NCBI GenBank assembly: GCA_963792175.1
Contig: CAWBVG010000046.1
Location: 1-64,000 of the forward strand
From: CAWBVG01 sp963792175
GTDB lineage: Bacteria > Acidobacteriota > Vicinamibacteria > Vicinamibacterales > CAVVIG01
DNA: 64,000 bases
Reading direction: 5' to 3'
Shown here piece after piece: positions 16,245 through 25,538 of the stretch. Numbering within the stretch: the first letter of the stretch is position 1; each line of letters opens with the position of its first letter. The notes beneath the pieces are model-generated. The model did not search any database and was not told the DNA's origin. It saw only the letters and a list, made by a program, of their open reading frames with translations. The position numbers were made by a program, and so were the translations under genes.

Positions 16245-17284
16245 CAACATCCCCGGAGTCCCCGTTGCTCGATGTGCATGACCTGCGGATCGGGTTTCGC
16301 ACGGGTGCCGGCGTCGTCCAGGCTGTCGACGGTGTGTCCTTCACCGTCGAGAAGGGATCCGTGATCGGTCTCGTCGGGGAGTCCGGATGCGGCAAGAGTG
16401 TCACCGCTCACGCCCTGATGGGACTTCACCGCAGCGGCCGGGGAACGGATTGCTCGGGCAACGTCCTGTTCCGGGGGCGTGACCTGCTGAAGGTTCCCGA
16501 ACGTGAGCTCCGCGCGGTGCGCGGCCGGGAGATCGCGATGATCTTCCAGGATCCGATGACCTGTCTCAACCCGGTGCGGCGGATCGGTTCGCAGATCGCG
16601 GAGATGCTCGAACTCCATACCGACCTCTCGAAGAGCGACATCCGTCGGCGCTGTATCGATCTGCTCGGCGAGGTCGGGATTCCGAACCCGGAGGCACGCC
16701 TCGATGACTACCCGCACCAGTTCTCGGGTGGAATGCGACAGCGAGTGATGATCGCCATGGCGCTCGCGTGCGACCCGAGCATCCTGATCGCCGATGAGCC
16801 GACCACTGCGCTCGACGTGACGATCCAGGCGCAGATCATCGACCTCCTGGACCGGCTTCGCCAGGTGCACGGCTCGGCGATTATCCTCATCACGCACGAC
16901 TTGGGCGTTGTTGCGGACGTGGCGGACGAGATTCTCGTCATGTACGCGGGCCGTCTGGTCGAGCAGAGTCCGAAGCGGGAGCTCTTCGCCGACCCACTCC
17001 ATCCCTACACCTGGGGGCTGCTGTCGTCGATCCCGCGCGTCGACCGTGATCGACCGAGACGCCTGCCCTCGATCGAAGGAGCTCCGCCTTCGCTGATCAA
17101 CACTCCTTCCGGTTGTGCGTTTCGGCCCAGGTGCCGACACGCCTTCGAGGCGTGTGCGGATGAGCCACCACTGTCAGGACATGTGAACGGATCGAGCCAC
17201 AGGGATCGGTGCTGGTTGACGATCGACGAGAAGCGGCGACGACAGCCGTCGCGAGCCCACCTCGAGACAGGGACGACCGCGTGA
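16241..17284 (+). CDS. ABC transporter ATP-binding protein, DppD/OppD type, cassette 2
   Basis: A 347-residue ATPase: Walker A GESGCGKS, signature [16 protein letters not shown], Walker [12 protein letters not shown], switch ITHDLGVV. The C-terminal oligopeptide-transporter extension contains [12 protein letters not shown] and [16 protein letters not shown]. The start codon is TTG, placed so that it overlaps the permease TGA (TTGA), which argues that it is real. It overlaps the next ATPase in the GTGA manner. Confidence 0.92.
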   Translation: MTTSPESPLLDVHDLRIGFRTGAGVVQAVDGVSFTVEKGSVIGLVGESGCGKSVTAHALMGLHRSGRGTDCSGNVLFRGRDLLKVPERELRAVRGREIAMIFQDPMTCLNPVRRIGSQIAEMLELHTDLSKSDIRRRCIDLLGEVGIPNPEARLDDYPHQFSGGMRQRVMIAMALACDPSILIADEPTTALDVTIQAQIIDLLDRLRQVHGSAIILITHDLGVVADVADEILVMYAGRLVEQSPKRELFADPLHPYTWGLLSSIPRVDRDRPRRLPSIEGAPPSLINTPSGCAFRPRCRHAFEACADEPPLSGHVNGSSHRDRCWLTIDEKRRRQPSRAHLETGTTA

Positions 17285-18312
17285 TCGCGGACGGTCACCC
17301 GTCTCCTCTGCTCGAGGTGAACGAGTTGACCCACCATTTCGCCGTTCGGAAAGGAGCCTTTCAGCGCGAGCACGCAACGGTGCATGCCGTCGACGGCGTC
17401 AGCTTCGGCATCTACGAGGGGGAGACCCTGGGGTTGGTAGGCGAGTCAGGATGCGGAAAGACGACACTGGGCCGCTGTATCGTCAGGCTGCTGAAGCCGA
17501 CGGCCGGCCAGATCCTGTTTGCCGGGACACCGATCGAGGCGCTGGAAGCGGGAGAGCTGAAGGCGATTCGCCGACAGCTCCAGATCGTCTTCCAGGACCC
17601 CTACGCCAGCCTGAACCCGCGCAAGCGCATTGCCGAGATCATCGCCGATCCGCTGCGCGTCCACAGAATGGGGAACCGGAAGGAACGTCGTGCCCGGGTT
17701 GCCGAGCTGCTCAAGACCGTCGGGTTGTCCCCGGAGCACGCAGACCGGTACCCACGCGAGTTCTCGGGCGGCCAGCGACAGCGGATCGGGATCGCACGAG
17801 CGCTCGCGCTGAGACCACGGATGATCGTCGCCGACGAGCCCGTGTCGGCACTGGACGTCTCGATTCAGGCCCAGATCCTGAACCTCTTCGACGATCTCCA
17901 GGAGCAGTTCGGGTTCACTTACCTCTTCGTTGCCCACGATCTCGGCGTCGTCCGGCATATCTCACGCAGAATCGCGGTCATGTATCTAGGAAAGATCGTC
18001 GAGATCGCACCCGCCGACGCCCTCTACACCAGCCCGCTACACCCCTATACGGAGGCCCTACTCTCGGCGGTCCCGGTCCCCGATCCGGAGGTTTCCTCGC
18101 GCCGAAACCGGAAGATCCTCCAAGGAGATGTGCCGAGCCCCATGAGCCCTCCCTCCGGCTGTCGCTTTCACACACGCTGCCCGTACGCGACCGAGGTCTG
18201 TCGGGCCGAGGAGCCTCCGCTGGTCGAGCTTCGCCCGGGTCGCCTGACGGCCTGCCACCATCCCTTGCTCGATCCGGTGACCGCGACGACTGCTCCGGCC
18301 ACCTCCGCATGA
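17281..18312 (+). CDS. ABC transporter ATP-binding protein, DppF/OppF type, cassette 2
   Basis: A 343-residue ATPase with Walker A GESGCGKT, signature [17 protein letters not shown], Walker [12 protein letters not shown] and switch AHDLGVV. The [16 protein letters not shown] and [16 protein letters not shown] elements belong to the oligopeptide C-terminal domain. The GTG start at 17281 overlaps the previous stop. An in-frame start further upstream is possible but would overlap the DppD gene by 76 bases. It ends overlapping the HyuA start (ATGA), tying uptake to catabolism. Confidence 0.92.
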   Translation: MIADGHPSPLLEVNELTHHFAVRKGAFQREHATVHAVDGVSFGIYEGETLGLVGESGCGKTTLGRCIVRLLKPTAGQILFAGTPIEALEAGELKAIRRQLQIVFQDPYASLNPRKRIAEIIADPLRVHRMGNRKERRARVAELLKTVGLSPEHADRYPREFSGGQRQRIGIARALALRPRMIVADEPVSALDVSIQAQILNLFDDLQEQFGFTYLFVAHDLGVVRHISRRIAVMYLGKIVEIAPADALYTSPLHPYTEALLSAVPVPDPEVSSRRNRKILQGDVPSPMSPPSGCRFHTRCPYATEVCRAEEPPLVELRPGRLTACHHPLLDPVTATTAPATSA

Positions 18313-20345
18313 GCAAGCGCATCGGAATCGACACCGGTGGAACCTTCACCGATTTCGTTCTCTACGACGACGAGACAGGCGCCTTCACGACGACCAAGGT
18401 GCCCTCGACACCGGCCGACCCGTCGCTCGCGATCCGCCACGGCCTGGCCAAGCTCGATATCGCCGATGGGATCGCCCAGATCGTCGTCGGCACAACAGTT
18501 GCCACGAACGCCGTCATCCAGCGTCAAGGCGCAAGAGTTCTCTTCGTCACAAACGAGGAGTTCAAAGACGTCCCGTTCATCGGAAGGATCGACAAGGAAC
18601 GCCTCTACGACTTGCACTGGCGCAAACCCAGGCCGCTCGTCCGCCGCCGTGACTGTTTCGGCGTCGGGGGACGCATCGACCATCACGGCTCGATCGTCGA
18701 TCGACTGGATTTTGAGGGGCTCGACGGAGTTGCCGAATACATAGCCGGGCTCAACGGCGAAGAGGAAGTCGTCGTTGCCGTAAGCTGCCTGTTCTCGTAT
18801 CTGAACCCCGAGCAGGAACTCGGCGTGGAGGCCGCAATCCGCGAGCGGATCCCCGACGTCCGACTGTCTTTGTCCCATCGGATCTCGCCAGTCTGGCGTG
18901 AATACGAGCGGGCGAGCACGACCATCGCAGACGCATTCGTCAAACCGGCGATCGAACGGTACGTCGACGGCGTCGGCGGCGTACTCCGCGAGGACACAGG
19001 GCTCCCCGGATGGAACCTCCTCGCCTCCAACGGAGGCTACCTCGACGCCCACGAGGCCCGGCGTCGACCGGCCGGGCTCTTGCTCTCGGGCCTCGCGGGA
19101 GGAGTCACCGGCGGACGTTTCTTCGCCGATCAGGCCGGGTATCGATCGGTCTTCTCGCTCGATATCGGAGGAACGAGTTGTGACATCGGGCTCGTCCTCG
19201 ATGGTGCGGAGCAGTACGCCTCCGAATTCAACGTTGCCTGGGGAATCCCGGTCAGCATTCCCTGCGTGGCCGTCAGCACGATCGGAGCCGGGGGAGGCTC
19301 CATCGCCTGGATCGACAAGGGCGGCCTCTTGCGGGTCGGGCCTCGGAGCTCCGGCGCCGAGCCGGGCCCCGTCGCCTACGAGAAAGGCGGCACAGAGCCG
19401 ACCCTCACCGATGCGAACCTGACCCTTGGACGGCTCAACCCCTCGTATTTCCTCGGCGGCGCGATGCCGCTAAACGAAACCGCAGCCAACGCCGCCCTCT
19501 CGGATCTCGGCGAGGCACTCGGTCTTACGGCCGAAGCAGCCGCTCTCGCAGTCGTCCGGACGGCGGACGAGAACATGGCGAACGCGATTCGCTTGATCGC
19601 CGTCGAACGAGGCATTGACCCTCGTGACCTCGCACTGATCGCGTTTGGAGGGGCGGGCCCACTGCACGCACGAGCAGTTGCGGAACGACTCGACATGCGG
19701 ACAGTCCTGCTACCGCCTCATCCCGGCATCTGCTCGGCCCTGGGTGCAGCGATTACCCAGGCACGCATCGATCGAGTGCAGACCTACTACGCCCGCTCCG
19801 ACCAGGTACACGTGCCGGATCTCGCCAGCGCGGAAACGAAGCTCCGCAACGAGACTATCGACGATCTTCGTCGGAACGTGGACGCCGAGCACGTCGTTGT
19901 CGAGCGTTCGGCGGATCTTCGCTACGCCGGACAGAACTATGAGCTCGAGGTCACGCTTCCCGACGGTGACCTCGATGATGGCCGCTGGAGCCAGCTGCTC
20001 GCCGGCTTCCAGCAACAGCACGAACGCCAGTACGGCTTCAGCCTCCCGGGCGAGACGATCGAGCTCGTCAACTTCAAGGTTAGGGCGGTGCGCCCAGAGG
20101 CACCGATCCCGCTCCGGGCGACGGTGCCTATTGCGGAGCCGCCGAAAAGCCGTGAGGTCTGGTTCGACAGCGATGAGCCCGTCGACTGCCTCGTCTATCG
20201 CCGCGATGCACTGGCCGGTGGCACGGCGATCGAGGGGCCCGCGATCATCGAGGAGGTCGATTCGACAACGATCATCCATGCCGGTGACACGCTGAACGTT
20301 CATCCGAGCGGAGTACTCATTCTCACGATCGGAGGAGCAGGATGA
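18309..20345 (+). CDS. Hydantoinase/oxoprolinase family protein, A subunit
   Basis: A 678-residue ATP-dependent amide hydrolase subunit of the hydantoinase/5-oxoprolinase/acetophenone carboxylase superfamily. The N-terminal nucleotide-binding motif [11 protein letters not shown] is at residues 6-16, a second ASKHA-fold glycine motif [12 protein letters not shown] lies near residue 285, and [13 protein letters not shown] closes the catalytic core. HyuA proteins couple ATP hydrolysis to opening of a cyclic amide or carboxylation of a ketone, working with HyuB. It overlaps the ABC ATPase before it and HyuB after it, so uptake and ring opening are co-expressed. The exact substrate cannot be assigned. 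Confidence 0.9.
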   Translation: MSKRIGIDTGGTFTDFVLYDDETGAFTTTKVPSTPADPSLAIRHGLAKLDIADGIAQIVVGTTVATNAVIQRQGARVLFVTNEEFKDVPFIGRIDKERLYDLHWRKPRPLVRRRDCFGVGGRIDHHGSIVDRLDFEGLDGVAEYIAGLNGEEEVVVAVSCLFSYLNPEQELGVEAAIRERIPDVRLSLSHRISPVWREYERASTTIADAFVKPAIERYVDGVGGVLREDTGLPGWNLLASNGGYLDAHEARRRPAGLLLSGLAGGVTGGRFFADQAGYRSVFSLDIGGTSCDIGLVLDGAEQYASEFNVAWGIPVSIPCVAVSTIGAGGGSIAWIDKGGLLRVGPRSSGAEPGPVAYEKGGTEPTLTDANLTLGRLNPSYFLGGAMPLNETAANAALSDLGEALGLTAEAAALAVVRTADENMANAIRLIAVERGIDPRDLALIAFGGAGPLHARAVAERLDMRTVLLPPHPGICSALGAAITQARIDRVQTYYARSDQVHVPDLASAETKLRNETIDDLRRNVDAEHVVVERSADLRYAGQNYELEVTLPDGDLDDGRWSQLLAGFQQQHERQYGFSLPGETIELVNFKVRAVRPEAPIPLRATVPIAEPPKSREVWFDSDEPVDCLVYRRDALAGGTAIEGPAIIEEVDSTTIIHAGDTLNVHPSGVLILTIGGAG

Positions 20346-22075
20346 CCCGGGAGCTCACGCTCGACAGCGTTGGCTTGCACGTCCTCCACAATGCGCTCGC
20401 GAATATCGCGGCCGAAATGGCACTTGTGATGATGAAGACCTCGTACTCGACGATCTTCAACGAGGGCCTCGACTTCTCGACGGTGCTGCTCGACCGTGAG
20501 GGCAACCTCGTGGCCGAGAAGAACTACACACCATCGATGATGGGTGCGATCCCGCACACTGTGCGCTGGACGCTGGAAGAGTTCGGCGAAGAGTTCTTCG
20601 CTCCCGGAGACATCGTCGTTCACAACGATCCGTACCGGGGCAACTGTCACATCCCCGAGCACATGATGATGAAGCCGATCTTTCGCGACCAGGAACTCGT
20701 TGCCGTCGCCGGCGCGATCGGGCACGTTGCCGAGGTCGGTGGGAAAGCCCCCGGCAGTTTCGCCTCGGACGCCACCGACGTTTATCAGGAGGGTCTGAGA
20801 CTGCCTCCCGTAAAGCTGATTGAAGGCGGGCGATACAACGAACAACTCTGGCGGGTGATCCTCGCAAACCATCGAACCCCCCGGAACACCTGGGGCGACT
20901 TCCACGCGATGATCGGGGCGCTCAACGTCGGTGACCGTCGGCTCTGCGCCCTGATCGATCGCTACGGCCTCGAGACGTTCAGGGCAGGGTCGCGCGCCCT
21001 TATCGACTACTCGGAACGACGCTTGCGCGCCGAGATCGACGACCTGCCCGACGGCCGCTACACCGCTGCCACGCTCGTCGAGGACGACGGCGTCTCGAGC
21101 GACCCCTTCGAGGTACAGGCGGCTGTTGTCGTCACCGGAGACGAAGTGATCGTCGACTTCACGGGCTCGAGCAGCCAGGTTCGCGGACCCATGAACTGCA
21201 CATTCGTCGTTGCGGCCTCCGCTGCCTACAACGCCGTTTTCTGCGTCACCGACCCGGAAATGCTCATTCCCCGAAACTCGGGTTGCTACCGGCCGATTCG
21301 GATCATCGCACCGCCGGGAAGCGTCGTGAACGTCCGGCACCCCGGGCCATCGGTCGGTGGTAACACCGACCTTCAACCCAAGCTCATCGACCTCCTGCTC
21401 GCAGCACTGGCGCAGGCCGTGCCCGAGCGGGTTGCGGCCTCCAGTGGCGGGTCGAGCTCGAACCTCCTCTTCGGTGGGGTACACCCCGAGACCGGCCAGT
21501 ACTACTCGAACTACCACTTCGACGGAATGGGTGCAGGAGCGACGTCAATCAAAGACGGCAATGACGCCGAGATCACGCGCCACTCGAACTGCAGAAACAC
21601 TCCGATAGAGGTGTTTGAGCATCGCTACCCGCTTCGAACTCTCGACTACCGCCTGGTTCCCGATTCGGGCGGGCCCGGCAAGCATCGGGGTGGCCTCTCC
21701 GTCCGGCGAACACTCGAGGTTACCGCGGACGAGATCACCTTCAGCGCCCTCTTCGACCGCTCCCTCATCGCACCGAGCGGTCTCTTCGGCGGCTTCGACG
21801 GTAGAGGGTCCGAGCTGATGGTCCGCCGATCCGGCAAGAACTCGTTCTCAACTTTCTCGGAGACATTCGGCGTTGCCTGTCCGACGAAGTTCACGAATGT
21901 GGTTCTCCATCGAGGGGATCAACTTCGCTATCGCACACCCGCCGGAGCCGGGTTCGGGCCGCCAAGCGAACGTGATCCCGACGCGATCCGCGAAGACGTG
22001 CTCGAGGGATACGTGACTCCAGAGGCGGCGCATCGCGACTACGATTTCGATATCGACGCCGTCGGTGGCCCGTAG
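20342..22075 (+). CDS. Hydantoinase/oxoprolinase family protein, B subunit
   Basis: The 577-residue partner of HyuA. The N-terminal ALANIAAEMALVMMKTSYS segment, the VVHNDPYRGNCHIPEHMMM stretch carrying likely metal ligands, and the C-terminal GGPGKHRGGLSVRRTL block are all family landmarks, and the length is usual. ATG start overlaps the HyuA stop. The last base of its TAG is also the first base of the small Cys4 protein's GTG start. Confidence 0.9.
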   Translation: MTRELTLDSVGLHVLHNALANIAAEMALVMMKTSYSTIFNEGLDFSTVLLDREGNLVAEKNYTPSMMGAIPHTVRWTLEEFGEEFFAPGDIVVHNDPYRGNCHIPEHMMMKPIFRDQELVAVAGAIGHVAEVGGKAPGSFASDATDVYQEGLRLPPVKLIEGGRYNEQLWRVILANHRTPRNTWGDFHAMIGALNVGDRRLCALIDRYGLETFRAGSRALIDYSERRLRAEIDDLPDGRYTAATLVEDDGVSSDPFEVQAAVVVTGDEVIVDFTGSSSQVRGPMNCTFVVAASAAYNAVFCVTDPEMLIPRNSGCYRPIRIIAPPGSVVNVRHPGPSVGGNTDLQPKLIDLLLAALAQAVPERVAASSGGSSSNLLFGGVHPETGQYYSNYHFDGMGAGATSIKDGNDAEITRHSNCRNTPIEVFEHRYPLRTLDYRLVPDSGGPGKHRGGLSVRRTLEVTADEITFSALFDRSLIAPSGLFGGFDGRGSELMVRRSGKNSFSTFSETFGVACPTKFTNVVLHRGDQLRYRTPAGAGFGPPSERDPDAIREDVLEGYVTPEAAHRDYDFDIDAVGGP

Positions 22076-22278
22076 TGAGCGAATGGCAGGAGCTTGACCA
22101 GGCCTGGCATGAGACAAACGTCGTGCACTGCCAGGTCTGCGGCAAGCTCATCCCCCGCCGGGCCTGGATCTTCGATGGCGGTGCGGGTCCGCTGACGGCC
22201 TGTGGCCCGCAGTGTCAACAACTCTACGAGGACTACTGGCTCCCTACCTATGGCGTCATGACCGCGCAGACGCCATGA
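22075..22278 (+). CDS. Small Cys4 protein of the HyuAB operon
   Basis: A 67-residue soluble protein with C19-x2-C22 and C43-x3-C47, a spacing that suggests one bound zinc (MYM/TRASH-like treble clef). It is rich in Trp and Tyr (DYWLPTYG near the end). GTG start overlaps HyuB by one base and the TGA overlaps the next ATG, so it is coupled to both neighbours. Related carboxylase/hydantoinase systems, such as acetone or acetophenone carboxylase, contain a small accessory subunit, which is the most attractive role. That role is inference; no function can be claimed from sequence alone. Confidence 0.75.
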   Translation: MSEWQELDQAWHETNVVHCQVCGKLIPRRAWIFDGGAGPLTACGPQCQQLYEDYWLPTYGVMTAQTP

Positions 22279-23102
22279 CCGGAACCGACTCGCAACAGGA
22301 GGGCTTGACTCCGCCCCCGCCGGGTGCCGGCTTGACCTGGTTGGGTCAGGCCGGTTTCCGACTGGACATCGACGGCCTGGTGATCCTCATCGACCCCTTC
22401 CTGAGCGACCACGACGCACGCCTGTTCGCACCGCCTGATCCTGTCGCCACCGCAACCGGAGTCGACTGCCTGCTGGCAACCCACGAACATCTCGATCATC
22501 TCGACCGGCCCTTCGTCCAGCAGGTCGCCAGCCAATCCCCGGAGGCGACTCTCGTCGTGCCGGCTCCCCTAGTCGAAGAGGCGCGCGAAATCGCACCGAT
22601 AGAGGTCGTCGGCGTCCAACCCGGGGATCGCCTGGACGTATCGCCCCAGGTCGCCGTCCAGGTGACTCCGTCCTGGCACGAGGTCGAGGTCGGTGACGGA
22701 TACTCGCTCGGAAACGAGAAGGATGGGCTCGTCCGGTTCGTCGGCTACATCGTTCGCGGCCCCGGGCTCAGCCTCTACCACTCGGGAGACACGCTCGTCA
22801 CCGACGACCTCTTGAACACGCTCCGCGGCGAGAAGATCGACGTCGCACTCCTACCGATCAACGGCCGCGATTACTACCGCGAAGCCAAAGGTGTCGTCGG
22901 CAACATGGACGCCCGCGAAGCCGTGCAGTTCGCAGCGGAACTCGAGGTCAGCATCCTCGTTCCAATGCACTGGGACCTGTTCTCGGGCAACACCGTCCGG
23001 CCCGGGAACGTACTCGACGAGATCGCCAACCTGCCCTCGCCGAACCTCAATGTCCTGACGCTCGCCCGCTACCGCACGTTCCCATTGCCGCGATTCGCAT
23101 AG
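22275..23102 (+). CDS. MBL-fold metallohydrolase, UlaG-like
   Basis: A 275-residue metallo-beta-lactamase-fold protein. The metal motif is seen as THEHLDHLD (near residue 73), followed by SGDT (about 177) and PMHW (about 236), the arrangement of UlaG-type lactonases and related hydrolases. The Pro-rich first 25 residues are poorly conserved. As last gene of the cassette 2-HyuAB unit it may open a lactone or hydrolyse a phosphoester or amide intermediate; the substrate is unknown. ATG overlaps the stop of the Cys4 protein. Confidence 0.85.
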   Translation: MTGTDSQQEGLTPPPPGAGLTWLGQAGFRLDIDGLVILIDPFLSDHDARLFAPPDPVATATGVDCLLATHEHLDHLDRPFVQQVASQSPEATLVVPAPLVEEAREIAPIEVVGVQPGDRLDVSPQVAVQVTPSWHEVEVGDGYSLGNEKDGLVRFVGYIVRGPGLSLYHSGDTLVTDDLLNTLRGEKIDVALLPINGRDYYREAKGVVGNMDAREAVQFAAELEVSILVPMHWDLFSGNTVRPGNVLDEIANLPSPNLNVLTLARYRTFPLPRFA

Positions 23103-23168
23103 GTAGTCGAGCGGCGTCAGGCGCCCCACACCCTGCGTCTTCTCGTCCGGGGAGCGCGGCGGTCCGAG

Positions 23169-23316
23169 TCAGGCGAGGCTTGCGCGTGCCGGGGGCGATC
23201 TTGCTGCCGCGGTTTCGGCCGAGCCGTGTCGTGTCTGCTCGTAGAGCGGCCAGTAGTACGGTGAGGGAGCGGCGTGCTGGGCGGCTTCGATCAGTGCCCA
23301 GCGCAGCGCGGTTACC
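23169..23316 (-). mobile_element. Degenerate 3' end of an IS110-family transposase gene
   Basis: One minus-strand frame reads ALRWALIEAAQHAA then PYYWPLYEQTRHGSA and stops at 23169. The ALRWAL-EAAQ block followed by a Tyr-rich segment and RHG resembles the C-terminal (IS116/IS110/IS902) domain of IS110 transposases. Only about 45 residues are recognisable, with no catalytic DEDD half, so it is a remnant. The flanking sequence up to the MBL gene (23103-23168) shows nothing else. It sits at the right edge of the less GC-rich block. Confidence 0.45.
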
Positions 23317-23407
23317 GTGTCCGCGCTCACGGCGATCGTGACTTTCGCGCTACGTCGGACGTGGCGCGGCCCACGAGACGAAGACGATCGCCCTCGTCCC
23401 AGCGGCC

Positions 23408-23668
23408 ATGTCGGTGGAGACGGCCGAGGCGACGGCAGAGGCGAACGTCCGCTCGGCGGTACCGTCGATCGAGGCGTTCTACGCCGATCACGGCACGTAT
23501 CTGGGGGCGACCGTCGCCGCGCTGCGCGAGATCGACTCCGGGATCGGCTCGACCGTGACGGTCGGGTGGGTGAGCAGCGGGCGTTACTGCCTTCAGAGCA
23601 CTGTTGACGCTCGGACGGCAGGCTTCACAGGGCCGGGGGGCGACGTTGCACCCGGGGGCTGCCAGTGA
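23408..23668 (+). pseudogene. Pilin-like protein fragment lacking its N-terminal helix
   Basis: The 86-residue frame contains AEANVRSAVPSIEAFYADHG then TYLGATVAALREIDSGI and ends YCLQSTVDARTAG...GGCQ. This is the C-terminal globular half of type IV pilin/GspG-like proteins, with the paired cysteines (YC... and GGC) of the actinobacterial type. The prepilin peptidase site and hydrophobic N-terminal helix (FTLxE-like) are missing, and upstream codons (23336-23407) do not supply them. It is probably a gene fragment stranded beside the IS remnant. Confidence 0.45.
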
Positions 23669-23684
23669 TTTGGATGACGGCCGG

Positions 23685-25184
23685 TCAGCGGGTATCGGTG
23701 AGCCAGGTGCCCTGGTAGAACGGATAGAGGTTCGCGGCGAAGGGGTTCCACCCGCGCACGCCGGCGCGGGACACCCAGACGTCGTCGGGAACGAGGAGAG
23801 GAATGTACGGCAGGGTCTCGGCAAAGACCGACTGTGCGTGGGCGGCGGCGCTCGTCAGCTCCGCGTGAGTGCCGGCGCGCAGCCAGGCGGCGTAGGCGGC
23901 GTCGAGCTCCGGGACGGCCGAGTGCTGCCAGTTGGGGAACGGGTCGTTGTACGACGCCGAGAAGCCGATGATCGCGTCCATCGGGTCCTGCCACAGCCAC
24001 TTCGAGATCGCGGCCGGCGGACTGTCGGCGACTGCCCGGTAGAACGACGCGAACGGCGGCACCGGCCGTAGGGAGATGTGGAACCCGATGCTCGCCAGCT
24101 GCTCGACGACGAGCTCCGCGACGCGCCGGAACACGGGGTCGTCCTGGATCACGCACTCGCATGCGAGGCGCACGTCGCCACGGCGGCGAACCCCGTCCTC
24201 GGCGGACGTCCACCCTGCAGACTCGAGAAGACGTGCCGCCTCCGCCGGGTCGTGCATCCCGGCGCGGTCGGCCGAGGCGTCGTAGAACTCGTCACCCGGC
24301 GGAACGGGGCCGTACGCAGGAGTGCCGTGGCCGTGCAGGGCGTCGGCAACGAGGGCGGGCCGACTCACGGCGAGCGAGGCGGCTCGCCGGACGCGCAGAT
24401 CGTCGAAGCCCAGGTCGCGTCGAGTCCAGTCGAGGCTCAGGTACATGCTCGACGCCTGCGGGTGCTGCGCGCACGTCGAAGCGGGCATCTTCTACCAGCC
24501 GCGCGACCTCGGCGAGCGGTGGCGCCGTGCATGCAGTCCACCTCGCCGCGCTCGAGCGCATCGAGCCGCTCGTGTTCATCGAGGATCGAGATCCACTCGA
24601 TGCGCGAGAGCCGCTCGGGGCCAGGCTCGAGAAAGCCTGCGAGGGCGCCCGGGTAGCCCTGCCACGCCTCGGCGACGACTCGCTCGGGTGACCACGAGAC
24701 AAGGCGGAATGGCCCGGTGCCGTCGGCAAAGGTCCGCCCCGACCCGTCGTCGTCGCGAGCCCGGAGCGCCTCGTTGTACACGGCGGTGTGTGTGCCCCAG
24801 AGCAGCGCCGGGAGGCGGCTGTACGGGTGGTGGAGGCGGAAGACGATGGTGCACTCGTCGACGGCCCTCGCCGTGTCGACGGGATCCCAGTACCAGAGCT
24901 TCCGGCCCGGTTGTGCGTGGTTCCTGAGCTGCTCGAGGGCCGCCAGTACGGCAGCGGCGTCGCAGCTCGCGCCGGAATGGAAGCGGAGCCCGGGACGCAG
25001 AGTGACGCACCACTCGAGCCCATCGGAGCTGACATCCCACCTTTCCGCAAGCATCGGATGCCCCTTCCAGTCAGGGCCCTTCACGAGCTAGCGTCTCGTA
25101 GATCGCGACACTCGGCGGGTCGATGTGGTCTCCGAGTGGATCGAGGCGCGAGAACGGGTAGTCGAACGCCTCGCGGAGGATCAT
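23685..25184 (-). pseudogene. ABC transporter substrate-binding protein gene with three +1 frameshifts
   Basis: A peptide-type binding protein of about 500 residues is readable across three frame changes. It starts MILREAFDYPFSRLDP at 25184, overlapping the stop of the DUF1330-like gene. One extra base at about 25085 (GGGCCC-T-GACTGG), one at about 24525 (GGCGC-C-ACCG) and one near 24470 (GCGC-A-GCAC) each shift the frame by +1, together restoring it. The final part ends NPFAANLYPFYQGTWLTDTR. Oddly, the reconstructed protein has no signal peptide. It belongs to the cassette 3 operon, which has its own intact binding protein at 30143-31816. The shifts may be sequencing errors. Confidence 0.75.
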
Positions 25185-25528
25185 GGGGTGAACGCGTGAA
25201 GAATGCCGTCCTCGAGTGCCTCGTGGCGTAGCGGGGTCGTTGCCTCGAACTCGGGATCGCGAACGAGCCCGGCGAGCGCTTCACGCGATGGGTACTCCGT
25301 CACGGCCGCGAAGTCCCACGACTCCTCGCCGATCAGCGTACCCTGGGCGCTCCCCGCGTACAGCAGCCTCGCCCCGTGGCGGGCGAGCAGCGGGCCGACC
25401 GCCTCGCCGTAGCGGCGGTACGCCTCCTCGCCGCCCGGCCGCAAGCGCACCAGGTTGACGAGCACGACCGGCCCGTCGCCGCCCGCGAGGAAGCGGTCGA
25501 GCGCCTCGGGTGTGATGTCGAGTCCCAT
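25181..25528 (-). CDS. DUF1330-like / dimeric alpha-beta barrel protein
   Basis: A 115-residue protein with the ferredoxin-like pattern of DUF1330 and related dimeric alpha-beta barrel proteins: GPVVLVNLVRLRPGGEEAYRRY, an internal strand with the acidic EESWDFAAVTEYPS, and a final helix-strand. Members bind small hydrophobic ligands or act as minor oxygenases or isomerases; the role here is unknown. It lies 10 bases after the alpha/beta-hydrolase-like gene and overlaps the start of the frameshifted binding protein (ATGA), so it is part of the cassette 3 operon. Confidence 0.75.
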   Translation of the reverse strand: MGLDITPEALDRFLAGGDGPVVLVNLVRLRPGGEEAYRRYGEAVGPLLARHGARLLYAGSAQGTLIGEESWDFAAVTEYPSREALAGLVRDPEFEATTPLRHEALEDGILHAFTP

Positions 25529-25538
25529 CGAATCCTCC

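Noticed and set aside
23274..23607. Two Arg-rich plus-strand frames in the gap after the MBL gene
   Set aside because: Low-complexity Arg/Ser/Pro composition without ribosome site; they overlap the better-supported IS110 and pilin remnants.
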